From Hevea brasiliensis (lineage: Eukaryota > Streptophyta > Magnoliopsida > Malpighiales > Euphorbiaceae): DNA of 64,000 nt. The DNA lies in the NCBI RefSeq assembly GCF_030052815.1, contig NC_079502.1:2418001-2482000 (forward strand), written 5' to 3'. Under the pieces are notes generated by a model. It saw only the letters and a list, made by a program, of their open reading frames with translations. It did no database searches and had not been told where the DNA came from. Shown piece by piece: positions 48,721 through 59,818 of the stretch (position 1 is its first letter; every line of letters starts with the position of its first letter). The translations under genes and the position numbers were made by a program.

Positions 48721-48851
48721 CGATGTAGCCATGCAGAAAATAGCATCAGCTGAAAATCCAGCTGATCCATTCACTAAGCCTATGTCACAGACTCAGTTAG
48801 ACCGACATCTTAAGAAGATAGGTCTAAGATATTGTAATGAATGGCTCTAGT

Positions 48852-48864
48852 GCTAGTGGGAGAT
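48852..48864 (+). promoter_or_regulatory. Copia polypurine tract
   Basis: AGTGGGAGAT, the typical copia PPT, directly precedes the 3' LTR. Confidence 0.85.
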
Positions 48865-50961
48865 TGTTAGTAGTATGCCCTAGAGCATATCATTTAGTAT
48901 GTATCTTGTACATATTTTTAATAATAAAAGGCATTTCCACTTTTCCGTTTACATAATATATTTATGTGTAATAGAAAAGGTCCATTGATATTTTGTTAGA
49001 AATATTATTCTTAAGTTGTTAAGAATATGAGTGACAATATTTCTCGCACAAAGTATCATAAATAGGTTCACAATCGAGGATACTTCATAATAAGGACATG
49101 ACTTATCCAGAAAGATTGTATTCATGTTTGTTCCCAAGTTATTTATATGAGATATAAATAAGATGGAATGGTGAGTCTCATGCCATATAACAAACATGAT
49201 AGGCACTTATAAATGATAAGTAGGCCGAACCAGTGACACTTATGACAAGCACATGGAGTTTACTCTTGTCAATGTTTTGTCATAAATCATATCGATGCAT
49301 ATAATCTTTAGACTGAGATAGCACGATTATCTTGTATATAGGTAGTTTGAGTTTGATCTGCTTTCATACTTGTACTATGTATGGGTATATGGGCATGTGT
49401 TGGCTCTGCTAGTTATATATGGAGGTAGGTGTTGATCAAGATGGAATCTGTTCCTCTAAGTAAATAGAGATAAAATCCTATGATCATTAAATAGATCTTG
49501 AAGTTTCAAGTTCTGGCCAGACAGATAGATTTATTCGTAAAAGAGTTTACGATGAAAAATCTTTTAATCAAGAACTGGAATTAAAAGAGAACATAATATT
49601 CATAGCAAATGGAGTTTGACATAAACCATGACTCCACTTGAGTTGGGATTTTGTAAGAGAGATTCTAGTGCATGGTAACATATGATTATAGGTTCATTTA
49701 AGGTAAATCTTATTACTAATTGGGTGGCCATGGCATGCTATGCTAGGTGTTAACCATGGTCTATGAGGTTCATAAAATGATTTAGAGAAATCATTTATGG
49801 TAAGAAAGAGTTCTGATGATATTAAGAGTTGATATCATGTCTCATTGCCAATTAGTGATGAGCCTAGTAAGTCACACACATACACAAGTTATCACCTATT
49901 TAAATATGATTTAATTAATTAATTAAAGAGTTTAATTGATTAATTAAATAGATTTGGTTTGCAATAAAATTGCAAAGTCCCTAGCATGACTTGAAACCAA
50001 ATCTAGATTATTGGATGTGTAGTATAAATTAAATTTATATTTAAAGTGTTTAAATATGAATTTAATTGATGAGAAATTAATTAATAGAGATTAATTAATT
50101 AATTTATATTTGATATAAATTAATTAGAAGAAGAAAATAATTATTTTGGGTTAAGAACTCAAAATTAAGACACAGGGGCATTTTGGTCATTTCACAGTGT
50201 GACACGTGGCACCATGAGATGGTGACACATGGGATTACACATAAGCTTGCCAAATATTTTTTAATCATGTAAGATGATTAAAATCAAGATTAAATATAGG
50301 TTTGACACTTGGCACAATGTGATTGGGTCACTTAAACCTAGAGCTAATCAAAAGGTGACATGTGGCTAGGGTTTAATGTGTTAACCTAGCTATTTAAGTG
50401 TGGTTATGAATGGAAAACATAACCAGCAGCCTCTCCTCTCAATTGTCACGCCACTTTGAGCCTCTCCAGCCATTCTTCTTCATCTCTCATCAATTCAAAG
50501 AGATTAGCCATCAATCTCTTGAATTAAGAACACTAGAAATTGTTTCTAGTGTCCTGTTTACATCACTAATCTCTTAAAAGGCAGAACTTGAATTTCTAAT
50601 TAATAGAAAAGGCTTTAGAAGCTGTTCAAGGGCTGCCATAGGTGTTCTTGGTGTGGACAAGCTAGAGGGACAACATCTGGTGTCCTGAAGACGAATCTCA
50701 AAGGCGCAGACACGCTGCAGCACATCAAGAGGTTAGTGTAATCGTTCTTGATTTAATCTAGGGTTCTAAAATTAATCTGATTAATTTTAAAATCTTAAAT
50801 GGCAAATACAGATCCAAAAACATATTAAAAGAGTTTTAATATGTTGTTTATCATTGAAATCAAATAGATAAAAATAAATCTTGCATGGTGCATGTGACCC
50901 TAGGTGAAAATTTTTGAATTCAATGGTATAATCTTGTGTTTTTCACGCTTCCGTTCCTTCA
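48865..50961 (+). mobile_element. Copia 3' LTR (2097 bp)
   Basis: Starts TGTTAGTAG and ends TTCCTTCA; near-identical to 41030-43133. It is followed by the target duplication ATGGG. Confidence 0.95.
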
Positions 50962-50966
50962 ATGGG

Positions 50967-52763
50967 GCCATGGGGTTCAAAATGAGGCTAAGAAGAAAAA
51001 AAGGATATTCAATCTTGAAAACATAAGGTATACTTCTTATTTTATTAATTTTTTTTCTCTCTTTTTTTTTCTTTTTTTTTCTTTTTTTTTAATATATATA
51101 TATATATATATGGAGGAGAGAAATACACAATGAGAATTGTCAAGTGCTAGCATATTTTACAAAACACATAGAAATGGAGGGACACTTTGATACTTTAAAC
51201 TTGTAGCTTGCATTTTCTTTTGATGATTGTCCCTAAAAATGCCACCCCCAAACTCATTTCCTTTAATTACTTTGGGTGGATTTCTTTCAATTTGAATGAC
51301 AATAATGAAAAGCACATATACTAGCACTTTTATAAGATGACAAGTATTTCTTCTTCCTTTTATTGTATTTTTTTTCTTTTCTTTTCTTTTCTCTTTTTTT
51401 TTATTTTTTATTTTTATGTACCCTATATTATAAATAATTATTCTCATAAAAAGGGTTGGAGTGCTTGGTTCATTGGCTAGGTAGCAATAAGGGTTTCAAG
51501 AAAAATTAGGAATAAAAAGGCTCAAAGAGGTTTGCAAGGGTCAATTTTAATTAGGAAAAGGGTCAAAGGTTTAAAATGAGAAGGTTTAAATCAAAGAATG
51601 CCTAATCATCTCTCTTTTCAAGTACAAGCTGGTATTTCGCCTTGAAAGGTTTAGAAAATTTGTTCTAGGACTGGTGAGACATCATTTGACTACCTTATAT
51701 CCAATAACTCTCTCTAAACACTCAATTTCTAAAGGACTAGTTGGGTGGCTTTTTGGCTAAGAAGATATAGGCAAGGGATAGACACTTCAAAACTTTGCAC
51801 CTCTTAGGAAACTTTTAATCCACAAACCCAACTAAAGGTAAGTCAAATTACTCTCATAGGCCACTTTTCAATACTCAAAGGGTTTGGCAAAAGATTTTAA
51901 TGCATGATGCATGATTCCTAAAAATGAGCAATGCATTAACTAAATGGAGGAAATCTATTTGTGTGCAATGTGTATAATTTATAAGTGATGTATAATGTGT
52001 GTGTAAATGTATTATGTATATGTATGTATGGATGTATATGTAAAATATTTATAATATATGTGTAAATGGAATGGGATAAGATGTTCCCATACTCAATATG
52101 TGAAAAATGTAGCAAAAATCAAAATGCACACCCCCAAACTCAAAATTAGACATTGTCCTCAATGTCTCAAGCAGTGCATTATTATCAAAACTCAAAGCAA
52201 AGAGGAATAACTAGGAATAGTTAAATTTAAGAGCAAAAAGAAAGAGTTACCTAATATAGAGCAGATGTGAATTCAAGAGATGATGGTGATGCATAAGAAG
52301 CTGCACAGGTTATGCAGAATAAAATGCTGTGCAGAACAGTTGCATAAGGAGGGTGCATAAGCTGTGTAGTTCTGCATGAGTTGCATAAGGGACTGCACAG
52401 TCTATGCAGAATATTTGCATAAGGAGTTTCACAGCCTATGCAGTATATTCAAAAGCTGTTGCATAATGATATAACAAGGAAAGATGTGCAAACACCAGTA
52501 GAGGCATGTAAATATATACAGAGTATGGACAAGTATGCACAAAAGGGTAGTGAAGGCAATGAGAATCAATGAAAAACTAATGGAATAGCCATCCAATAGA
52601 ACTTCAATAAAATAGAATTCAAGGCAAACTAAAATTGTTTCAACACATCCAAAAAGAAAAACTCCTAGAAGTTTGAACAAAAGCAAAATAAAAACTAATC
52701 TAATTCTATGGTTTTGCCCTTGTCCAAAGATGCTGCTAAAGGACTGGATGGAGCTGGCTGTGG
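50967..52763 (-). other. Athila 3' non-coding region, proximal part
   Basis: No gene is seen. It holds T/C-rich and (AT)n low-complexity sequence (51048-51110, 51358-51410), two PPT-like CACCCCCAAACTCA strings (51243, 52131) and degenerate GCATAAG/TTATGCA motifs at 52290-52450. Confidence 0.65.
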
Positions 52764-54176
52764 TCAAAGGGGTGGTTTTGGAGGAGGTGATGGAGGTGGA
52801 GGTGGCATTCCCAAAAAAGCCATGAGCTGCTTCATCATCTCTTTTAATTCTTTCTGCTTATCTCTGGTTTCAATGACAAAATCAAAGAGTTGATCATGAT
52901 GATCCTTGAGGGTATCAAGACCAGTTTCAAGCTTCTTATCTACAAAGTATACATCATCACTAAGCCTCTCAAGATAGGTGAATAAGGCTTTAGTGTTGAA
53001 GGGAGGAGGTGCTGTGGATGAAGAGGGTCCAGCTGCAGAAGGTGTTGGCTGTGCAGAATCTGCTGGGGTATCCTGTGCAGACTGAGTGGGTGGTGCAGGT
53101 TCAGTAGAATGCTGTTGGACTGGTGGTACAGATTGTGCCTCTGGTTGTGCAGTGGGTCCTGTATCTGCTGCTGGTTGTGCAGTGTCAGAAGGTGGCAAAC
53201 TGAATCCAGTTTTGTGTAGGTGAGTAGCATCAAAATATAGAGTGTCTGAAAGTGCTGGTAGAGGATGCTCTTCCGGATTAAAACCAAAATGCTTAGCTAT
53301 AACAGTTATAAGCCCACCTATGACTATATCACCTATAGATTTGGTAGTAATATGTAACACATGCTCACAAAAGAAATAACCAGGAGATATTTTGACTTTG
53401 TGAAAAGCACACCATAGCATGAACAATTCAGATTTTCCAACAGCACCAGAACTAGTCCCTCTGCCTAAGATAGTACTAGCAATAAGCCTATGGATAAATC
53501 TAAGTGCAGGGTCAGTATTTGAGAGGTCTTGGATCTGCCAGCATAAAAACTCTGAGGTTGGTTTGTGATACTCCTCCAAAATCGAACAAAGATTCCAAAC
53601 ACCTTTATTTGCTACCTCTATGCCTGTATATGGCACCCTAAATAGTCCATCAATTGCAAACCCAAAAATACTATGAAATTGGTCTAATGATAGCTCTCTA
53701 TTTTGCCCCCAACACCTAAATTTCATAATTGGCTTGTAATCTATCTCATGCAATTTCAGAGTAGCAGAAAATGAGGAAATAAATTCCAAAACTAGAGCTG
53801 GATAAACTAGTTCTTGTTTATGTACAAATTCCATCCAACCCAAACCATCAAGGTAGGCAACAACATTATCAAATAAACCAACTAATTGGAGGGCATCTAC
53901 AGAAATGTACATAGTGGGTTGCACTTTCCTGTCTTTTAGTCTCTTAAAGGTTGCCTTATGAGTTGCATCAGGAAGGGGCCAAGGTAGTTTAGATACCTGT
54001 GTTGCTGCTGAAGTTTGCTTTTTGCTAGAAGAGGGTGATTTGGCTTGTGGGGTAGAGGTAGAAACACTAACCCCATGTCGTGTGGAGGCTGAAGTTTTGG
54101 GGTTTTTGGGTGGAGGCTCTGAAAGTGGAGTGGTAGGTGGGTCTTTGCATTTTGTGAGAGGAGGTGCAGAGGTCAT
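52764..54176 (-). CDS. Athila env-position ORF (putative plant transposon protein), intact
   Basis: The 470-residue frame starts MTSAPPLTKCKDPP. Residues 1-60 are Pro/Ser/Lys-rich. Residues about 70-320 form a globular domain with SKLPWPLPDATHKATFKRLK, FVHKQELVYPALVLEFISSF, RCWGQNRELSLDQFHSIFGF and FHKVKISPGYFFCEHVLHI, the pattern of the putative plant transposon protein domain found in Athila-like elements. A Gln/Pro/Thr-rich low-complexity stretch follows, then a coiled-coil-like segment (VDKKLETGLDTLKDHHDQLF) and a Pro-rich end. It lies after pol, where some elements have an env-like gene, but I see no signal peptide or membrane segment, so an envelope function is not supported. It is the only long unbroken frame of this element. 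Confidence 0.75.
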   Translation of the reverse strand: MTSAPPLTKCKDPPTTPLSEPPPKNPKTSASTRHGVSVSTSTPQAKSPSSSKKQTSAATQVSKLPWPLPDATHKATFKRLKDRKVQPTMYISVDALQLVGLFDNVVAYLDGLGWMEFVHKQELVYPALVLEFISSFSATLKLHEIDYKPIMKFRCWGQNRELSLDQFHSIFGFAIDGLFRVPYTGIEVANKGVWNLCSILEEYHKPTSEFLCWQIQDLSNTDPALRFIHRLIASTILGRGTSSGAVGKSELFMLWCAFHKVKISPGYFFCEHVLHITTKSIGDIVIGGLITVIAKHFGFNPEEHPLPALSDTLYFDATHLHKTGFSLPPSDTAQPAADTGPTAQPEAQSVPPVQQHSTEPAPPTQSAQDTPADSAQPTPSAAGPSSSTAPPPFNTKALFTYLERLSDDVYFVDKKLETGLDTLKDHHDQLFDFVIETRDKQKELKEMMKQLMAFLGMPPPPPSPPPKPPL

Positions 54177-54544
54177 GGGTCGGGTTGATTTCGACCGGAT
54201 TCTCCTCTTATAGGTGGATGTGGGAGGTGGTGGAGGGGTTTATTGTGGAGGAGAATCGGGATTTGGGTACCGCATTGCCAAGGGCGTGACTTGGAGAGGG
54301 GAGCCTTGAGGGGGATGGGGAGGTGATTCCATGGTGTTGTTGATGGTGAGAATGGAGGAGGGAAGAAGAGAGTGAAAGAGGTAAAGGGAAGTTAGGGTAT
54401 CGGGCGGTGAAAAGAGGTGTGGGAAGGAAGAGTGATGCCAAAAAAAAATGGACGTGGGGGAAGTGTGAACAGGAACGATGGGAAGTGGAGGTGGGAAAGT
54501 AAGTGCCGAAAAAATTTTTTTGATTTGCACAGGACATGTGTAAA

Positions 54545-55185
54545 ACTGCATAAGGGGAGAATGAGTGTGCATAAGTTATGCACTCTCTTATGCAGGTTTC
54601 GGTAGAAGATAAAGAGTGTGAAAATTTGATTATGCAAAAGTGCATAACTTATGCGCTACCTTATGCAAGTTTCGACAGATAATGGAAGTGAGAAAAGTTG
54701 GTCGTGCAAAAGTGCATGACTTATGCACTCCCTTATGCAGGTCTCGGCAGAAAATGGATTTCCAGAAAATGTGGTTATGCGGAAGTGCATAACTTATGCA
54801 CTCCCTTATGCAAGTTTCGGCAGAAATTGGAATTCCAGGAAATGTGGTTATGCGGAAGTGCATAACTTATGCACTCCCTTATGCAGATTTCGGCAGATTT
54901 GAAAATGCAGGATTTGAAGTCATGCAAGAGTGCATAAGTTATGCACACACTTATGCAAGTTTCGGCAGAAATGAAATTTGACAAAAATGTGGCTGTGCAG
55001 AATTGCATAAGCTATGCACATCCTTATGCAGATTGCAGCAGAGATGAAAAATGACAAGAATTGTGGTTATGCAGGATTGCATAAGTTATGCAATGGCTTA
55101 TGCAAGTTTTAGCAAAGATGAAAAATGGCAAAATTTGTGGTCTAAAAGCTGCATAAGCTATGCAGTTACTTATGCACAATTCAAC
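54545..55185 (-). repeat. Nine-copy, 73-bp palindromic tandem array in the Athila interior
   Basis: Cores of TGCATAAGTTATGCA (or its complement with a central C, some with one or two changes) start at 54568, 54641, 54713, 54786, 54859, 54931, 55004, 55078 and 55150: spacings 73, 72, 73, 73, 72, 73, 74, 72. Each core is followed by CTCCCTTATGCA and a TTTCGGCAG string. The array lies about 370-1000 bp upstream of the env-position ORF on the minus strand. The unit matches the 74-bp spacing segment of the LTR U3 (40234-40308). Confidence 0.93.
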
Positions 55186-55947
55186 AAGATTGAGATTACA
55201 ATTGAAAATGATTTGCAAGTTTGAAAAATACACTAGAATGAAGAAATATAATTCTATGAAGCATAAATCATGAGAAATTATCACCAAAACACATCAATAT
55301 ATACAAAATCCATTACAATTGCATCATACAAGCTTGTAGAAGTGAGTTCTGCATAAGAGGCATTTGTGAGTTATGCCATTTCAATTCAAACTCTGCAAAT
55401 TAACATTTAGCACATTAAAGCTCAATAAAAAATCTGCACAAAGTTGCATTTATCCACAAAAGAAAATGGACTCTCCAAGTTATGCTAAGAAAATGTAGCA
55501 TATCCACTTTGAATCACACAACCCAACTAAGCTCAAAACTACTAAAATGACCCACTCACCATCACATTAACATGATAAGCACAGATACTTAAAAGTTACA
55601 CACCCAACCTCAATAAAGAAATATATGCCATGTGCTGCAGACCCCTCTTTGCTGAAATTTTCATTTCTCTGCATAAAACAAGAAGCAGACCTGCACAGGT
55701 TATGCAGTGAAAATAAACCAAATCTTGAGAGATTTGAAGGACAAAATATCAAATTAAGAGTCACTCCCCAGCAGTTCAACAACCTTCATCCATTGAAATA
55801 CATCTACAAGGGACAAGATTCAACAATGTCAAAAATTGAATTTGGGGAGATTTAAGATAAAAACAAAAGTAATGTAAATAAAAGTAAATTAACAAAAGCA
55901 AAATAAAAGAACTTGGGATGCCTCCCAAGAGTGCTAATTTATAGTTC
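55186..55947 (-). other. Athila spacer between pol and the palindrome array
   Basis: AT-rich non-coding stretch after the pol stop. One degenerate GCACAGGTTATGCAG motif occurs near 55696. No gene is seen. Confidence 0.6.
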
Positions 55948-57687
55948 TTAACTGAACTCTTCATGCATTTCACTAAAAAGAGGTGAGGGATTAGAGAGCT
56001 TGTAATAGCTTGCTCCCTTTATTGGGTCTCCAGTTATATAATGTTTTAATCTATGCCCATTGACCTTAAAATTTCCAGATTTTTCACTCCAAATTTCAAT
56101 TGCTCCATAAGGGAAAACCTTAGAAACTCTATATGGACCAGTCCACCTTGATTTAAGTTTTCCAGGGAACAATTTCAATCTTGAGTTGAACAACAAAACT
56201 GAATCACCTTCTTTAAATTCTTTTTTTCTAAAATGCTTATCATGCCAAACTTTAATTCTTTCTTTATAAATACGGGCACTTTCATAAGCATCCATCCTCA
56301 AGTCTTCAAGCTCATTAATTTGCAATAGCCTCTTCTCACCAGCTTGCTTGAGATTAAAGTTCAAGGTCTGAATGGCCCAATATGCTCTATGCTCTAGCTC
56401 CACAGGTAAATGACAAGACTTACCATACACCAACCTAAAGGGAGTAGTTCCTATAGGGGTTTTGTAAGCAGTCCTATATGCCCATAAAGCATCATCTAGT
56501 TTGACAGACCAATCTTTCTGAGAATTGCTCACTGTTTTCTCCAAGATATGTTTGAGTTCTCTGTTAGAAATTTCAACTTGTCCTGAAGTTTGAGGATGGT
56601 ATGGGGTAGCTATCTTGTGCACTACACCATACTTCCTCATTAAGCTCTCAAATTGCTTATTACAAAAATGTGAACCCCCATCACTAATTACAGCCCTTGG
56701 AGCTCCAAATCTACTCAAAACAAATTTCTTCAAGAATTTCACTACCACTTTAGCATCATTAGTTGGAGTTGCAATAGCTTCCACCCACTTTGACACATAG
56801 TCAACTCCAACTAGAATGTATTTATTACCATATGAAGGAGGAAATGGGCCCATAAAATCTATTCCCCACACATCAAATAATTCTACTTCAAGAATATCAT
56901 TTAGGGGCATTTGATCTCTTTTTGACAGATTTCCACTCCTTTGACGTTTATCACATTCTAACACAAATTTCCTCACATCCTTAAAAAGATTTGGCCAAAA
57001 GAAACCAGCCTGCAGAATTTTGCTAACTGTTTTAGAGATTCCAAAATGTCCTCCATAATCAGAAGCATGGCAATGATGCATAACAGTCTGTGTCTCTTCA
57101 TCAGGAATACATCTTCTTATTAAACCATCACAACATCTCCTAAAGAGTAAAGGATCATCCCATCTATAAAATTTTGCCTCATGCAAAAACTTTTTCTTTT
57201 GTTGCCATGTCATTCCTAGAGGTAAAACTCCACAAGATAGATAATTCACCAAGTTTGCATACCAAGGTAGTTTAGCAACAAGAGAGAAAAGTTGTTCATC
57301 TAAGAAAAACTCATCAATAGGGACTTCATCCATTTCTTCATCATCCAATTTCAACCTACTAAGATTATCCGTAACTACATTTTCAGCCCTCATCTTATCT
57401 CTAATCTCCAAATCAAACTCTTGTAGCATCAGAATCCACCTAATGAGCCTAGGTTTAGCCTCCTTTTTACGGAGTAAATACCTGATGGCAGCATGATCTG
57501 AAAATATAACCACCTTTGAGTCAATAATGTGAGGTCTGAACTTTTCCAATGCAAAGACAATTGCTAAGAATTCCTTTTTAGTTGTTGCATAATTTGTTTG
57601 AGCCTCATCCAATGTTCTACTAGCATAATAAATAGCATAAGCCCTTTTGTCTTTTCTTTGACCAAGAACAGCTTCAATTGCATAGTT
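55948..57687 (-). pseudogene. Athila RNase H and integrase (C-terminal pol)
   Basis: The frame reads [20 protein letters not shown], the start of RNase H, and continues to a stop at 55948. RNase H strings include [19 protein letters not shown] and [11 protein letters not shown]. The integrase zinc region has His217, His224 and Cys255, but the fourth ligand is Arg258 (CDKRQ in place of CxxC). The catalytic triad is Asp287, Asp346 and Glu382, with the usual 35-residue gap between the last two. A Tyr/Trp-rich C-terminal domain ([20 protein letters not shown]) follows. The upstream end is separated from the RT by a solo LTR; the first ten codons of the open frame are LTR sequence. Numbering is from that open frame. 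Confidence 0.93.
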
Positions 57688-57692
57688 GCTAG

Positions 57693-59311
57693 TGATGTGG
57701 CCCAACCGCAAGTGCACGGGTCGTACAAGTAATACAGTAAAGATATCGTTCCCACGAGGAGTTGTGTTAATGATTGAATTTTTGATATAAAAAGTTGACT
57801 AAATTGAACTAATTTCAAAATTAAAACAATAGATTGAATGGGTATTGGAGTATGAAATCTATATGTGCAAAATTAATAATCTATCTAACAATATATTAAT
57901 TAAACTAAAATTGCATCAAATTGAAATAAGCAAGTTCAAATATGGCAAGATTTAAAATGGCAAGCAATTAAATTCAATTGAAAATTAGCAATAATAAAAA
58001 GGCGATTCCGGAGTTCGGGATTTCATATTCGAGCTATTTTGGGATTTTTAATTGGTTATCCAATCTTGTGAAACTTATGGTTTTAAGGAGATTAATTCTT
58101 AAATCCTTCGGATACCCTTTCGAGTGAGACAAAGAGTGCCTTAATCAATCTAATCCTACTTTCGTGGACTTAGAGTTAATTAAGACCCATTAAGTTCTTT
58201 AATTAATCTGTGAATCCTCTTAATCCTTAGCCTATTTCTAGGTCTAAGTTAATTAAGTCCAATTTCTTGATTATCTATCACAGGGCCTTCTCCTTTCGGT
58301 GCTTCAACCATGGATTAAGAACATCACTTAATGGGATCCTACACTAAGCATGTCATTAAGCACACAAGAAATGAATAAAACTCATTAAGACCACAAAATA
58401 TGGATTACCCAATCAAAATCCACAAAATATCTCAAATATTACAACCCTTACTCCAGAATCAAAGGTAAAACTACTCACTATCCATAATGCTTACAAGATA
58501 TATTGAGTTTAAATGGAAATAAAGCTTTAATCTAAGCTAAGGAATAAGAAATTAAACACTAGAAATATAGAAAAATGTAAGGAAAGAAAGAAATCTGCAA
58601 ATCTTGGTTGAAAATGGTGTGGAAGGTGGAAGTGACTCCTCAAATTCTGCCTCTCTTCTCCTTTCCTTTTCTGCTCCTTATCTCCTCCCTTTCTAAAATG
58701 GGAAATGAGACTATTTATAGCATTTTCTGACATGGAGCCCTAAAATGGTGTGTTCTAGGAGGAATTTTTCGAGGGAATCTTCTTGACTCATTAATGAAAC
58801 CTTTATGGATCATAAGTGGGATCGCATAAGTTATGCAAATCCCTTATGCGATTTCACTGTTCTGGTTCACTTATGCAAAACTGCATGACTTGGTGCATAG
58901 GTTATGCACAATTCCGTGAGAGTGCATAAGGGAGGCGTGAATGTGCATAAGCTATGCAGTCTCCTTATGCACATTTCGGCAGGTATTGGAAAAGTGATTT
59001 TTCTCCTTATGCAGATCTGCATAGCTTATGCGGCAAGTTATGCACAATTTGTTCAATGCATATTTCAGCTTGAAAACTTGTTTTTGACATCTTTGGCTGT
59101 AGAAGTCACTCCTCAATGGCAAAATTTCTCTTCAGTCCTTCAAAAACACCATTTTTCCTACAAAACAAAGTAAAAATTACAAATTAATCCAAAATTGACA
59201 ATTATGAAAAAAACTAACTAAATAACTAATGAAATTAGCTAAAAATAACTAATAATAAAATTAAATGGCTATGAAATTAGACCTAAATGACTATGAAAAA
59301 TATATGCATCA
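57693..59311 (-). mobile_element. Solo LTR of a related Athila element (1619 bp), inside pol
   Basis: Same termini as the flanking Athila LTRs (TGATG...GCATCA on the plus strand) and an exact 5-bp duplication GCTAG (57688-57692 and 59312-59316). It is visibly more diverged from the 38992-40599 and 63291-64000 LTRs than those are from each other, so it came from a different family member. TATA box at 58711-58719; four palindromes between 58824 and 59032. Confidence 0.93.
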
Positions 59312-59316
59312 GCTAG

Positions 59317-59818
59317 CATCACACATAATTTCAAAAGGTAGGCTCCAATCGGGAGGTTGCATAATTGGTGCAGTGATAAGAGCTTGCTTCAACCTACAAA
59401 AGGCATCCAAACACTCTTGGTCAAATACAAATGGTATGTCATGACTTAACAAATTAAACAAAGGTTTGGCTATTTTAGAAAAATCCTTAATAAAGCGTCT
59501 GTAGAACCCGGCATGTCCTAGAAAACTTCGAATTCCTTTGGCATTGATAGGAGGAGCCATCTTCTCTATCACTTCAACCTTGGCTTTATCAACCTCTATT
59601 CCTCTGTTAGACACTAAATGTCCAAGCACTATCCCTTCCTGAACCATGAAATGACACTTTTCCCAGTTTAACACAAGGTCAGTATCTGCACATCGCTGCA
59701 AAACTTTAGAAAGGTTAGCCAAGCATATATCAAATGAAGATCCATAAACAGAAAAGTCATCCATAAAAACCTCCATTATATCTTCAATGAAATCTGAGAA
59801 GATTGCCATCATGCACCT
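59317..59818 (-). pseudogene. Athila reverse transcriptase, C-terminal part
   Basis: Strings include EVFMDDFSVYGSSFD (FMDD catalytic pair), NWEKCHFMVQEGIVLGH and FLGHAGFYRRFIKDFSKIA, ending LPFEIMCDAS at the solo LTR insertion. It is in frame with the upstream part but separated from it by a TAA stop at 59819-59821. Confidence 0.93.

Larger units (their letters stand above)
41030..50961 (+). mobile_element. Ty1/copia retrotransposon, complete but defective (9932 bp)
   Basis: Two LTRs of about 2.1 kb, iMet primer site, leader, gag, protease, integrase, reverse transcriptase, RNase H and PPT occur in the copia order (integrase before RT). The target duplication ATGGG is exact at 41025-41029 and 50962-50966. 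The coding region is broken by many stops and frameshifts, so it could move only with help in trans. Confidence 0.95.

Noticed and set aside
54545..55185. Regular palindromic repeats with unique-looking intervals, suggestive of a CRISPR array
   Set aside because: The intervals are themselves repeated (73-bp whole-unit homology) and the context is a plant retrotransposon, so it is a tandem repeat.
54208..55287. Several ORFs (MHFRITTF..., MQFCTATF... types) with repeated SAETCI/HKLCT strings
   Set aside because: They are translations of the 73-bp array; frames stay open only because the unit repeats.
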